A stretch of 64,000 nucleotides of DNA from JBCBDX01 sp039822005 (GCA_039822005.1 JBCBMZ010000009.1:1-64000), one strand, 5' to 3'; shown: positions 9,073 through 17,787, numbered from the stretch's first letter. The notes: a model not told the origin generated them from the sequence alone. Numbers and translations are program-made.

Positions 9073-9873
9073 ATGGAATACTTTGCGAATTTCGCTGACG
9101 AAGTGTTTTTTTTACTGCTAGTCGTTGTATTGATTTTGTCCTTGGTTGACTGGCTAATAGGCGAACAAGGAAGGCAAATCATACGTGATCGCGTAGGGCT
9201 GTTTGGCATATGGCTTGAAAATCATTCTTATTGGGTATTGATGGATGGTGCTATGCAAAGCCTCTATTTCAGATTGAATTCATTCTTCTCTGGCCATTTT
9301 TTCAGCTTCCGTCCATGGTTTGCCATATCTGTACCACTTCTAGGTTCATCAATTCTCTGGATGACAATCGTGTTTGTGATTTTCCCACAGAGTTTCACTC
9401 GCGAATATGACGCGGGAAGTCAGAGCTTCATGGTTGACTACGTCATCACACCTGGTGACTTGTTGGATAACTATATCAGAATATCGGGTATGCTCTTTGT
9501 GATTTACCTTCTCAACTTTGCCGTGGTGAGATTTGCATTGCGCAAGCTTCAAGCTTCTGACCAATATTATTGGAAGGCCTTTTACTTTCTCCTATCTCTT
9601 TCACCAATTGTAATTAGTATTTATACCTTCATACTTGTTGTTGGAGGAATTTTGCTTGCAAGCATATTCATTTCCCATCCGAAATTTGGACACCTTTTGG
9701 AGATTAACGCATTCCCACTCTTGATCTCAGTTAATATATTTTCAGTAGTAATTTTATTTTCTTCTTTTGGCCTTCTATTTGCAAAATTCACTCGCTTCGC
9801 TCTTGTGCCCTTCCTGACGGTAGTGTCGATGCGTTTTCTGGAAAGCGAGAAGGGCGTATTTACAAATATTTGA
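9073..9873 (+). CDS. Unrecognised polytopic membrane protein, about 266 aa
   Basis: No family is recognised. The protein is very hydrophobic, with about five or six membrane helices, including an N-terminal one (FFLLLVVVLILSL) and several near the C-terminus. Aromatic content is high and there is no signal peptidase site. The DNA is clearly richer in A/T than its neighbours (many Phe, Ile, TTT and ATT codons), suggesting acquisition from elsewhere. A TTG 39 bases upstream (9034) is preceded by GAGG and could be the start; the ATG used gives a more natural N-terminus (MEYFANFADEVFF) but has no clear ribosome site. Confidence 0.6.
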   Translation: MEYFANFADEVFFLLLVVVLILSLVDWLIGEQGRQIIRDRVGLFGIWLENHSYWVLMDGAMQSLYFRLNSFFSGHFFSFRPWFAISVPLLGSSILWMTIVFVIFPQSFTREYDAGSQSFMVDYVITPGDLLDNYIRISGMLFVIYLLNFAVVRFALRKLQASDQYYWKAFYFLLSLSPIVISIYTFILVVGGILLASIFISHPKFGHLLEINAFPLLISVNIFSVVILFSSFGLLFAKFTRFALVPFLTVVSMRFLESEKGVFTNI

Positions 9874-10043
9874 ATATTTATTGCTGCAATAATAAAGCTC
9901 TTGCAGCAGTACATTAAGGTCTATGGGTAAAGCCCCTCGAACGGCCTTCCTTGACTTGTGGCAGATGGTTGTAGCCTAGGGCGTCTTGTCACTTAGCGAT
10001 TACCGCGGATCATGCTTCACCACAGGTTGAGTGCTGAACTTCG

Positions 10044-10061
10044 GACACAAACGACCGTTTT
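10044..10061 (+). repeat. Copy 2 of the 18-bp intergenic direct repeat
   Basis: Same 18 bases and orientation as 8882-8899, 1162 bases away. It begins a GC-rich segment running to about 10130 (CGACCCTCAAAGCGGCAG and onwards) that resembles dispersed intergenic elements of Rhodobacterales-type genomes; that comparison is from memory. Confidence 0.55.
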
Positions 10062-10127
10062 TGCCCGACCCTCAAAGCGGCAGTCGGCGCAGCTGCAGCG
10101 AAGGTCGGCTAAGTCCGCTTAGCGGAC

Positions 10128-10832
10128 CTAGGCTGTCACACCCTGTTGGTTGTGTTTGCGCTTGATGAAGTCCTTTGCGGTCTCCACGGCAACGGCGGCA
10201 TCGCGGCAATAGGCATCGGCGCCGATCGCCTTGCCGAATTCCTCGTTCAGCGGCGCGCCGCCAACCAGCACGATGTAGTCATCGCGGATGCCTTTTTCAG
10301 TCATCGTGTCAATGACAACCTTCATGTAGGGCATTGTGGTTGTCAAAAGGGCGGACATGCCCAGAATATCTGGCTGTTCTTTTTCAAGCGCTTCAAGGTA
10401 TTCTTCGACGGGCGTGTTGATGCCCAGATCGACAACGTCAAAGCCGGCACCTTCCATCATCATACCGACCAGGTTCTTGCCGATATCGTGAATGTCGCCC
10501 TTGACGGTTCCGACAACCATTTTTCCCAGTTTGGGTGCACCGGTTTCCACCAGCAACGGTCGCAGGATGGACATGCCTGCCTTCATGGCGTTGGCGCTCA
10601 ACAACACCTCCGGGACAAACAAAATGCCATCACGGAAATCCTCGCCCACGATGCGCATGCCTTCGACCAAGGCCTTGGTCAGCACATCGTATGGCGTCCA
10701 GCCCCGATCCAGCAGGATCTGTGTGGCTTCGGCGATTTCTTCCTTCAATCCGTCATAAAGGTCGTCATGCATTTGCAGCACGAGTTCGTCATCAGACAGT
10801 TCTGAGAGAACGATATCTTCTTCGTCAGCCAT
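10128..10832 (-). CDS. Corrinoid (B12-binding) methyl-carrier protein, 234 aa
   Basis: A two-domain corrinoid protein of the MtbC/MttC type, also like the B12 module of methionine synthase. Residues 1-95 form the helical cap. A Rossmann-like B12-binding domain follows, with the base-off signature DxHDxxG as Asp113, His115, Asp116 and Gly118; His115 would be the lower cobalt ligand. It shuttles a methyl group between a substrate-specific methyltransferase and an acceptor enzyme in the cytosol. It is divergent from an MttB-family gene and close to a homocysteine methyltransferase gene, its likely partners. An AT-rich palindrome lies about 115 bases upstream of its start. Confidence 0.92.
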   Translation of the reverse strand: MADEEDIVLSELSDDELVLQMHDDLYDGLKEEIAEATQILLDRGWTPYDVLTKALVEGMRIVGEDFRDGILFVPEVLLSANAMKAGMSILRPLLVETGAPKLGKMVVGTVKGDIHDIGKNLVGMMMEGAGFDVVDLGINTPVEEYLEALEKEQPDILGMSALLTTTMPYMKVVIDTMTEKGIRDDYIVLVGGAPLNEEFGKAIGADAYCRDAAVAVETAKDFIKRKHNQQGVTA

Positions 10833-10947
10833 GAATGTCTCCCAACAGGCTTATCCTTCAATGTTATAGTCAGGCGTCTGTCCGTTCCTGCACGTTTTGC
10901 GCGACGTGTGGTGCGCGGATAGCGACAGATATCGGTTAGACTAAGTT

Positions 10948-10973
10948 CATAAAGAAATAAAGATGTCTTTATG
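10948..10973. promoter_or_regulatory. Nested AT-rich palindromes in the corrinoid/mttB divergent region
   Basis: ATAAAGA and TCTTTAT face each other across two bases (10957-10972). A second pair, CATAAAG and CTTTATG, overlaps it (10948-10954 and 10967-10973). The site lies between two divergent genes of one-carbon metabolism. The AAAG/CTTT pattern resembles what I remember of binding sites for SahR, the ArsR-family regulator of methionine-cycle genes. That assignment is tentative. Confidence 0.45.
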
Positions 10974-11073
10974 TGATTAGCCGAGTCGCGCCTCCGCCAC
11001 TGTTTGACGCATTCGCGCGGGTGGATTGTCGTTACCCGTCGCACATATCTGTTACCAAGTTATATTGCGCGAG

Positions 11074-12678
11074 ATGATGCAAATGGATCAGGATGCCATG
11101 GCGACCGGACAGACGGGTCAAAGCGAGGGTGGTGCGCGCCGTGGGCGGCGCGGACGGAGTGATTCAAGTGGTGCAGCTGCGCGCCGTGCGGCTCGAACGG
11201 GTGGTGGGCCGGCCCCTAGCCTGACGTACATCAAGCGGAAAATCCCTCTTTACGAAGTCCTTGATGAAGAAGGATTGGTCACCATCGAGGCCAATGCCGA
11301 CCGCGTGCTTGAAGAAATCGGCATCGAGTTTCGTGAAGACACCGAAGCACTTGACCTTTGGACAGAGGCAGGTGCCGACGTGCGCGGCGAGCGTGTGCAT
11401 TTTCCAAGGGGTCTCTGCCGCGAGCTACTCAAAACAGCACCGTCGGTTTTTACCCAACATGCGCGAAATCCTGAACGCTCGGTTCAGATCGGTGGTGATG
11501 CGACGGTGTTTGCGCCCGTTTACGGCCCGCCATTTGTCCGCGATCTCAACGGCGAGCGCCGCTACGCAACGATCGAAGATTTTCAGAATTTTGTGAAGCT
11601 CGCCTACATGGCCCCATCCATGCATCATTCGGGCGGTACAGTTTGCGAGCCGGTCGACATACCGGTAAACAAGCGCCATCTCGACATGACCTATGCGCAT
11701 ATGCGCTATTCTGACAAACCCTATATGGGGTCGGTCACCGCGCCCGAGCGCGCCGAAGACACGGTTGCCATGAGCAAGCTTTTGTTTGGTGACGATTTTG
11801 TGGACAATAATTGTTGTGTGATCAATCTGATCAACGCAAATTCTCCCATGGTCTTTGACGGCACAATGCTGGGGGCCGCCAAAGTCTATGCGCGTCACAA
11901 CCAGGCTTGCATCGTTTCTCCTTTTATTTTGGCCGGCGCGATGAGCCCGGTAACAGTCGCGGGGACGTTGACGCAGATTTTGGCCGAAGTGCTCGCGGGT
12001 GCCGCTTTTACCCAGCTGGTGAGACCCGGTGCGCCAGTCCTCTTTGGAACGTTCGCGGCCTCCATTTCCATGCAATCGGGCGCGCCGACGTTTGGAACGC
12101 CTGAGCCTTCTTTGGTTTCATATGGCGCGGGTCAATTAGCGCGTCGTTTGGGCCTGCCGTTCCGGACAGGCGGCTCTCTGTGCGGCTCTAAGCTTGCCGA
12201 CGCGCAAGCCGCCCATGAGAGCGCTAACACGATCAATATGACGCTGATGGCGGGCACGAATTTTGCTTTGCATTCAGCAGGTTGGCTCGAGGGCGGTCTC
12301 GTTTCCAGCTACGACAAGTTCATGATCGATATCGACCAGCTCGGCATGATGCAGGCCATGGCCAATGGTGTTGATCTCTCAGAAAATGGGCAGGCGATGG
12401 ACGCCATTTCGGAAGTGGGCCCCGGATCTCACTATCTGGGCTGTGCGCACACGCAAGCAAATTTCCAGTCTGCCTTTTACCGTTCATCGATTGCTGACAA
12501 TAATTCATACGAGCAATGGTCGTTGGAAGGGGCCAAAACAGCGACAGAGCGGGCCAATGCGTTGGCGCGGTCTTGGCTGGAGAGTTATCAAGCACCTGAC
12601 CTGGATCAGGGCATTGATGAAGCGTTGCAAGCTTTCATTGCAAAGAAGAAAGAAAGCATGCCTGACGCCTTCACTTGA
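11074..12678 (+). CDS. Trimethylamine methyltransferase (MttB) family protein, 534 aa
   Basis: Full-length MttB-superfamily protein with the Arg/Gly/Ala-rich low-complexity N-terminus (about residues 10-45) usual in proteobacterial members, followed by a TIM-barrel body. There is no in-frame amber codon, so this is a non-pyrrolysine member. Characterised non-pyrrolysine relatives (for example MtgB) demethylate glycine betaine and similar quaternary amines onto a corrinoid protein; the substrate here is not determined. The divergent corrinoid gene is the obvious partner. The start is uncertain: a TTG 48 bases upstream stays in frame, two ATGs lie at 11074 and 11077 and another at 11083, and none has a strong ribosome site. 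Confidence 0.88.
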   Translation: MMQMDQDAMATGQTGQSEGGARRGRRGRSDSSGAAARRAARTGGGPAPSLTYIKRKIPLYEVLDEEGLVTIEANADRVLEEIGIEFREDTEALDLWTEAGADVRGERVHFPRGLCRELLKTAPSVFTQHARNPERSVQIGGDATVFAPVYGPPFVRDLNGERRYATIEDFQNFVKLAYMAPSMHHSGGTVCEPVDIPVNKRHLDMTYAHMRYSDKPYMGSVTAPERAEDTVAMSKLLFGDDFVDNNCCVINLINANSPMVFDGTMLGAAKVYARHNQACIVSPFILAGAMSPVTVAGTLTQILAEVLAGAAFTQLVRPGAPVLFGTFAASISMQSGAPTFGTPEPSLVSYGAGQLARRLGLPFRTGGSLCGSKLADAQAAHESANTINMTLMAGTNFALHSAGWLEGGLVSSYDKFMIDIDQLGMMQAMANGVDLSENGQAMDAISEVGPGSHYLGCAHTQANFQSAFYRSSIADNNSYEQWSLEGAKTATERANALARSWLESYQAPDLDQGIDEALQAFIAKKKESMPDAFT

Positions 12679-12767
12679 AGTACTCCCGCCAAGGCCAGGG
12701 AGACAGGCTCCATGCGAAAGATGGCGCGCCTCATCCACGGTGAGGTTTGGCGCTCTCGTGATGACAG

Positions 12768-13787
12768 CTAGGAAGCGCGCTTTCTGCCACGACGCTCGCG
12801 TTTGGGCATATCGTCCTGATTGGCCGCAACCGCATTGACCATGGGTCCGACGGTTTCGCAGATCAATTCCCGGCTGGGCTTGCCGCGTGGGGTATGCTCA
12901 TCCATCGCAACACGCATGGCGGAAAGATGCCCGCACGTTGTGCCGCAACAGCCGCCGATGATGGTAGCACCGGCGTCGATGGCCAGACGCACATAGTCAC
13001 CCATTAATTCCGGCGTGCCTGAATAGACGATGTTTTCGCCCTGAAATTCGGGAATGCCGCAATTGCCTTTGACGACGATATTGGCGTCCGGTGCGCCTTC
13101 GCGCATGTCAATCAGGGACGACAAGATGTCTGGCGCTCCCACGCCGCAATTGGCACCCATCGCAACGGGCTTTTTGCTGACCGGTTCAAACACACTTGCG
13201 ATGTCCTTGGGGTGAAGGCCCATCATGGTCTTGCCGGCGGTATCGAACGAAGCCGTGCACACATAGGGCATACCTTCAGCAATGGCCGCTTCGGACGCGG
13301 CCCGCATTTCATCAGGGGCGCTCATGGTCTCGATCCAGATGACATCGGCGGTGCCCGCTTTCAGGCCTGCGATTTGCTCCCGGAATGCGGCAACTGCATC
13401 TTCATAAGACAAGGCGCCGAGGGGAATGAGTAACTCGCCTGTGGGCCCGACGGAACCGGCTACGATCACTTTCCGATCAGCCTTCTCAGCAACCGCACGT
13501 GCAATCTCAGCAGCAGCCTTGTTCAGCTCATGGACGCGGTCGTGCGCCTCGTGCAATTTGAGGCGGTGTTTGGAACCGCCAAAGGAATTGGTGAGGATGA
13601 TGTCAGCGCCTGCGTCCACAAAATCCTGATGCATTTTGATGATTTTTTCCGGCTGATCCGTGTTCCAAAGTTCTGGCGCATCGCCAGACTCCAAACCCAT
13701 GGCAAAAAGGGTCGTGCCGGTTGCGCCATCGGCCAGAAGAACGCCCTTTTCGGCAATAAGCTCATCGATTGGATTTTGTGCAGACAT
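12768..13787 (-). CDS. bmt: Zn-dependent homocysteine S-methyltransferase (BHMT/MetH-domain type), 339 aa
   Basis: A homocysteine-binding barrel: LLADGATGT at the N-terminus, and the zinc ligands Cys214 (GANCG), Cys280 and Cys281 (GGCCGTT). It transfers a methyl group to homocysteine to make methionine, from betaine directly or from a methyl-corrinoid protein if it works as a detached MetH module. The length fits the single homocysteine domain. The tail is basic (KRERRGRKR). AGGGG lies 6 bases before the ATG. It is convergent with the MttB gene, and an AT-rich palindrome lies 25 bases upstream of its start. A corrinoid protein nearby favours the split-methionine-synthase reading, but both remain open. 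Confidence 0.88.
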   Translation of the reverse strand: MSAQNPIDELIAEKGVLLADGATGTTLFAMGLESGDAPELWNTDQPEKIIKMHQDFVDAGADIILTNSFGGSKHRLKLHEAHDRVHELNKAAAEIARAVAEKADRKVIVAGSVGPTGELLIPLGALSYEDAVAAFREQIAGLKAGTADVIWIETMSAPDEMRAASEAAIAEGMPYVCTASFDTAGKTMMGLHPKDIASVFEPVSKKPVAMGANCGVGAPDILSSLIDMREGAPDANIVVKGNCGIPEFQGENIVYSGTPELMGDYVRLAIDAGATIIGGCCGTTCGHLSAMRVAMDEHTPRGKPSRELICETVGPMVNAVAANQDDMPKRERRGRKRAS

Positions 13788-13811
13788 GCTTTACCCCTTG
13801 GTTCACATAAG

Positions 13812-13833
13812 GATATAAGCAAGCCTTTATATC
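13812..13833. promoter_or_regulatory. AT-rich palindrome upstream of the homocysteine methyltransferase gene
   Basis: GATATAA and TTATATC are perfect inverted arms around eight bases. The minus-strand sequence contains ATAAAG followed by CTTATA, similar to the palindrome at 10957-10972. The position, just upstream of the translation start, fits an operator shared by methionine-cycle genes. The regulator is not identified in this window. Confidence 0.45.
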
Positions 13834-13852
13834 ATGTCTAGTCAGATTGTGC

Positions 13853-14515
13853 TCAAGCCGGTCGGCGAATGACGCCATGCCAAGCATAATCGCGGTAGAG
13901 GCTATTGAGCGTGACGTCAGCATCGACGCTGCTGGCCGCCTCGATCATGACCGCTTCGAGCCTCTCTCGCGGCACAACGTGGAACTTGGCAAGCCAGGCG
14001 TGGAGGCCGTTTCTAAACCAACCGGGCAGGGCGGTCTGCTGGCCGAAGTCTACGATATGGAGTTCGCCACCGGGATTGAGTTGTGTCGTGGCATGGGTGA
14101 TCGCCTCTTCCCAGACCGGTATCATGGAAACAGCATAGGAGATCAAAATCCGGTCAAATCCTGAAACGCCAAAAAGGGCCTGCGCGTCGAAATTGGTGGC
14201 GTCGGCTTGTGACAGCCTGACCCGATCTTCGATCTTGTGCTTGCGCATTTTTTCTTCTGCGCTCTTGAGCATCTCAGATGAAATGTCGAAGCCAAACAAC
14301 TGTGTGTCTGGAAAATGCTTGGCTGCCACCGCCAAGTTGCGACCGGTGCCGCAACCAACCTCGAGGAAAATCTGATCCGGCGAGGGGGCCATGCTTTTTA
14401 AAGCACGGTCGCGACCGAGCAAATAATATTTGCGCGTCAGATCGTAAAAATGGCGCTGCGTCTTGTAAACACCGTCCATGAGTTGGGCGTGGTTGCCGGA
14501 GTTTGCTTCAGCCAT
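13853..14515 (-). CDS. btaB: BtaB, S-adenosylmethionine-dependent N-methyltransferase of betaine-lipid synthesis, 220 aa
   Basis: A class I SAM methyltransferase with motif I EVGCGTG at 52-58 and the acidic residue after strand 2 in FGFDISSEML. BtaB methylates diacylglyceryl-homoserine three times to give the betaine lipid DGTS. The assignment rests on its position directly after btaA (2-base gap, same strand), the pairing known from Rhodobacter sphaeroides, and on matching length. It acts at the membrane surface. It is probably the last gene of the plcP-btaA-btaB unit. Without btaA next to it, it could only be called a generic methyltransferase. Confidence 0.88.
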   Translation of the reverse strand: MAEANSGNHAQLMDGVYKTQRHFYDLTRKYYLLGRDRALKSMAPSPDQIFLEVGCGTGRNLAVAAKHFPDTQLFGFDISSEMLKSAEEKMRKHKIEDRVRLSQADATNFDAQALFGVSGFDRILISYAVSMIPVWEEAITHATTQLNPGGELHIVDFGQQTALPGWFRNGLHAWLAKFHVVPRERLEAVMIEAASSVDADVTLNSLYRDYAWHGVIRRPA

Positions 14516-14517
14516 AC

Positions 14518-15759
14518 CTAGCCCTGAAATTTATAAAGGTGGAAACCGCCGTAAATGGCCGAACGGTCGTTGTTTTGTCCGGCCTTGCTGGATTCAGTGT
14601 CGTAATCCCACTGCGATAAGATGTTGTCTTCGACACGTCCGGGCAGGATGCAGTAGAGGCCGGCCGTACGATAGATCACGCGAGCCCCGGGTTTTGCTGT
14701 TCTAGTAATTTGCGCCCATAGATCATTGAGTTGCTGGTCCGTCATCCAGTCTTGCGCGTCCAACAGCACGTAACAATCCTTTGATTTTGCTGGTGCATGG
14801 GCCAGCAGATCAGTGACCGTGCGGTTCTGGATGGTTAAACGCTCAGAATTTGAACGAACCTTCTCAAAATTCTCGCGCATCAAATAAGGTGGGAGGGGTC
14901 CGTTGCCGGTTTCATCATAACCGCGGTGGAATGCAGCCCAGGCGTAGTAGTTTTCTGATATTGGAAAATCACACATCAGCCTGCGTGTTCGCTCGACCAG
15001 CACGGCATGCATGTCGCCATCAGCGGCGCCGGCCAGAGCCTCATATTGTTGCGGTGGAATACCCAGGCCGAACAATGATGCTCTGTTGGAGGCTAAAAAT
15101 CGAACAAAGCGATGATTGAGGGCAGGGCGCACATAATCTTCGAAGAACTGCTTTTGCTCTTCAAGACTTTTACTCTGCATGAATTTTTTAAAATCCACAC
15201 CCAGCCAGCCGCCAATACGATGGCCCCATCCAATGAACATGCCAAGAGCGCCGAACCGGTAGATGTTTTGCTCAAACATGTCGATCCGCCGACCCGTCAA
15301 CCCTTTTCGTGCATTCCAATAATCGATGGTGTCCAGATCAAGGTGCGGCACGAGAAAGGTGTCGAAAAGTGCCGCGTTGCCTTTGACATTTGCGCGGCCG
15401 AAAAGCTGAAAAAACGCGTCATATTCCGGCAAATAACGGGGGGCCGCATATTTTAACCTGTTGAGTGCAATATGCGCCGGAGACAGATCGACCGCCTCAA
15501 TGGATGCGGGAGATTGCGTCAAGTAGGACATGACATTGCAGCCGCCTGAAGCGATAGCCACAATGTGGTCGTCCTGTGTAATCTCAAGCGCTTCCATGTC
15601 GACCACGGGGTCTTCCCAAATCTGAGCATAAACGAGCCCAGTAAAGGTCTTGGCAAATGCCCGTTCGAGCACGCCTGTGATTGACCAGCGTCCGCTTTGC
15701 TGCACGGCCTGGTCGATTTGGGTTCGGGCATCACCAGCCCTCAACATGGTTTCACTCAT
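14518..15759 (-). CDS. btaA: BtaA, S-adenosylmethionine:diacylglycerol 3-amino-3-carboxypropyl transferase, 413 aa
   Basis: Recognised as the DUF3419/BtaA family. The N-terminal half has the signature VYAQIWEDPVVDMEAL and a SAM-binding strand with IASGGCNVMSYL; the C-terminal half has YVLLDAQDWM. The enzyme moves the aminocarboxypropyl group of SAM to diacylglycerol, the first step of DGTS synthesis. The length is normal. It follows plcP by 51 bases and precedes btaB by 2, so diacylglycerol released by PlcP from phospholipids can feed it directly. In characterised species this pathway is switched on by phosphate shortage; I saw no convincing Pho box here. Confidence 0.93.
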   Translation of the reverse strand: MSETMLRAGDARTQIDQAVQQSGRWSITGVLERAFAKTFTGLVYAQIWEDPVVDMEALEITQDDHIVAIASGGCNVMSYLTQSPASIEAVDLSPAHIALNRLKYAAPRYLPEYDAFFQLFGRANVKGNAALFDTFLVPHLDLDTIDYWNARKGLTGRRIDMFEQNIYRFGALGMFIGWGHRIGGWLGVDFKKFMQSKSLEEQKQFFEDYVRPALNHRFVRFLASNRASLFGLGIPPQQYEALAGAADGDMHAVLVERTRRLMCDFPISENYYAWAAFHRGYDETGNGPLPPYLMRENFEKVRSNSERLTIQNRTVTDLLAHAPAKSKDCYVLLDAQDWMTDQQLNDLWAQITRTAKPGARVIYRTAGLYCILPGRVEDNILSQWDYDTESSKAGQNNDRSAIYGGFHLYKFQG

Positions 15760-15810
15760 AAATATATCGTCGCGGCGCGTGTTGTCGCCCGACCTTTCAC
15801 TTTGGTATTT

Positions 15811-16683
15811 TTACTCTGCGGCTTGCGGAAGTGCTCTTGCCGCGCGCTTGTTGGCAACTTTGGCCTTTATTCTTGTTCGCTTTGCGCGTGAACGGGTAAT
15901 TTCAGACCAATCAATCAGATGCAAGTTACCTTGCTGGTCCTCTGCGACGGCTGTGCAGCTTTCCACCCAGTCGCCAGTGTTTATGTAGCGGATGCCGTTA
16001 CAGTCCTTGATGGTGGCGTGATGGATATGTCCGCAAACGACACCATCAACGCCCGTATTGACCGCTTCATTTGCCAGGACCTTTTCAAAATCACCGATAA
16101 AGTTGACGGCTTTCTTGACTTTAAGTTTGGCCCATTTGGAAAGTGACCAATACTGACCACCCCAAATCCTGCGAATCCGGTTGAACCAGTAGTTGAGCAC
16201 AAGCGCTGCGTTGTATGCCCAATCGCCGACATGGGCGAGCCATTTCGCGTTCATGACCACCATATCAAACTGATCGCCATGGATGACCAGCAGCTTGGTG
16301 CCGTCCGCGGTTTCGTGAACCGCGCGATCCATGACTTCTATGCCCCCAAAATGAGTGCCCAGGAACTGGCGCATGACTTCATCATGGTTGCCGGGAATAT
16401 AGATTATTTCGGCGCCCTTATGGGATTTGCGCAAAAGTTTCTGCACCACATCATTGTGCGACTGCGGCCAATACCAACCCTTGCGCAAACGCCATCCATC
16501 GAAAATGTCGCCGACAAGGTAGATTTTGTCCGCCTCGTGCTCACGCAAGAACGCCAGAAACATTTCCGCCTGAGACCCTCTCGTCCCCAAATGAATGTCG
16601 GAGATGAAAAGTGTGCGGTATGTTTGCGTTTCGGTCATAGCACCGGCTTCCTTTGGCGGTGCATCAACAGATTCAGATGTCAT
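15811..16683 (-). CDS. plcP: PlcP-type metallophosphoesterase (phospholipase C of lipid remodelling), 290 aa
   Basis: A calcineurin-like metallophosphoesterase with all metal motifs: DxH at Asp29/His31 (SDIHLG), GDIFD at 58-62, GNHD at 98-101, His135 (HGDQFD) and GHIHH at 218-222. It resembles LpxH-like UDP-diacylglucosamine hydrolases, but its place upstream of btaAB matches PlcP of Sinorhizobium and marine bacteria, which cleaves phosphatidylcholine and similar lipids to diacylglycerol. The C-terminus is strongly basic and may bind membranes. An internal ATG at 16638, with AAGGAAG about 8 bases upstream, is a good alternative start. It is divergent from ppk2; an imperfect inverted repeat (TTCTTTAGA...TTCTAAGAA) lies between them. 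Confidence 0.85.
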   Translation of the reverse strand: MTSESVDAPPKEAGAMTETQTYRTLFISDIHLGTRGSQAEMFLAFLREHEADKIYLVGDIFDGWRLRKGWYWPQSHNDVVQKLLRKSHKGAEIIYIPGNHDEVMRQFLGTHFGGIEVMDRAVHETADGTKLLVIHGDQFDMVVMNAKWLAHVGDWAYNAALVLNYWFNRIRRIWGGQYWSLSKWAKLKVKKAVNFIGDFEKVLANEAVNTGVDGVVCGHIHHATIKDCNGIRYINTGDWVESCTAVAEDQQGNLHLIDWSEITRSRAKRTRIKAKVANKRAARALPQAAE

Positions 16684-16817
16684 TGGTGTGACATATCGCG
16701 TTAATCAATCGGCTCAAGCTTTACACAGCAACGTGGACATTAACCTTGTTGGAATTACGACGTCACGTGTTCTTTAGATATTTATTCTAAGAAGTGTCAG
16801 TTTGCGGGAGATATGAT

Positions 16818-17780
16818 GTGACCGACAATGATACAGAGATGAGTTTGCAAAACGGTCATGACGAGGCCCATCCCGATATGGAGCCTATCGTCAGTCCACG
16901 TACCAAGCTGGCAGAAATGCGCGCTGATCCCGATGCGATCGCACATGCTTTTGAGACCGGTGAATATCCCTACAAGTCGCCGATGAAGCGCGAAGTCTAT
17001 GAGCGCCACAAAACCGAATTGCAAGTTGAGCTGTTGAAGGCCCAAGGTTGGGTCAAGCAATCCGGGCAGAAGATCGTCATTATCTTTGAAGGGCGCGATG
17101 CTGCCGGCAAAGGTGGGACCATCAAGCGTTTTATGGAGCACCTCAACCCGCGGGGCGCCCATGTGGTTGCGCTTGAAAAGCCGACCGAGCGCGAACGGAC
17201 GCAATGGTATTTTCAGCGTTACGTTCAGCATTTGCCGGCCGCAGGCGAAATCATCCTGTTTGACCGCTCTTGGTACAATCGTGCGGGCGTGGAGCGGGTC
17301 ATGGGTTTTTGCACACCCAATGAATATTTGGAATTTATGCGCCAGACACCGGATTTTGAGCGTATGTTGGTGCGCTCGGGGGTCCGTCTTTTCAAATTTT
17401 GGTTCTCGGTCACGCAAGATGAGCAGCGCCGACGGTTCCAAGAACGTGAAACCGATCCGCTCAAACAGTGGAAATTATCGCCCATCGACAAGGCATCGCT
17501 AGATAAGTGGGATGATTATACCGAGGCGAAAGAGGCGATGTTTTTTTATACCGACACAGCCGATGCGCCTTGGACAATTGTGAAGTCAAACGATAAACGA
17601 CGCGCGAGAGTTAACGCGATGCAGCACCTTTTGTCAGTGCTGCCCTACCCCAACAAGGATCCGAAGATTGTCAAAGGGCCCGACCCGCTGATTGTGGGCC
17701 ACTCAAGTCAGGTCATTGGGCGTTCCGACCATATTTTGGGCGCGACAATTCATCCGGATATGAAGCGAAGCGACGAGTAA
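16818..17780 (+). CDS. ppk2: Polyphosphate kinase 2, 320 aa
   Basis: A PPK2-family kinase with Walker A GRDAAGKGGT at 92-101, Walker B FDRSWYNRAG starting at residue 148, and the lid-region KFWFSVTQDEQ segment. It transfers phosphate between polyphosphate and nucleoside diphosphates; the length and single domain fit the class I type that mainly makes ATP or GTP from polyphosphate. The GTG start is chosen because GGGAG lies 7 bases before it; an in-frame GTG 24 bases upstream has no such site. It is divergent from plcP, linking phosphate storage with phosphorus-sparing lipid synthesis. It ends 7 bases from the convergent CDGSH gene. Confidence 0.93.
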   Translation: MTDNDTEMSLQNGHDEAHPDMEPIVSPRTKLAEMRADPDAIAHAFETGEYPYKSPMKREVYERHKTELQVELLKAQGWVKQSGQKIVIIFEGRDAAGKGGTIKRFMEHLNPRGAHVVALEKPTERERTQWYFQRYVQHLPAAGEIILFDRSWYNRAGVERVMGFCTPNEYLEFMRQTPDFERMLVRSGVRLFKFWFSVTQDEQRRRFQERETDPLKQWKLSPIDKASLDKWDDYTEAKEAMFFYTDTADAPWTIVKSNDKRRARVNAMQHLLSVLPYPNKDPKIVKGPDPLIVGHSSQVIGRSDHILGATIHPDMKRSDE

Positions 17781-17787
17781 CCTGAGA

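Noticed and set aside
11026..12678. MttB proteins as pyrrolysine enzymes
   Set aside because: Both MttB-family genes are open throughout with no internal amber codon, and no pyrrolysine genes are present in the window.
16684..16817. Pho box between plcP and ppk2
   Set aside because: Single TGTCA-like half sites are present on each strand but no pair with the required 11-base spacing.
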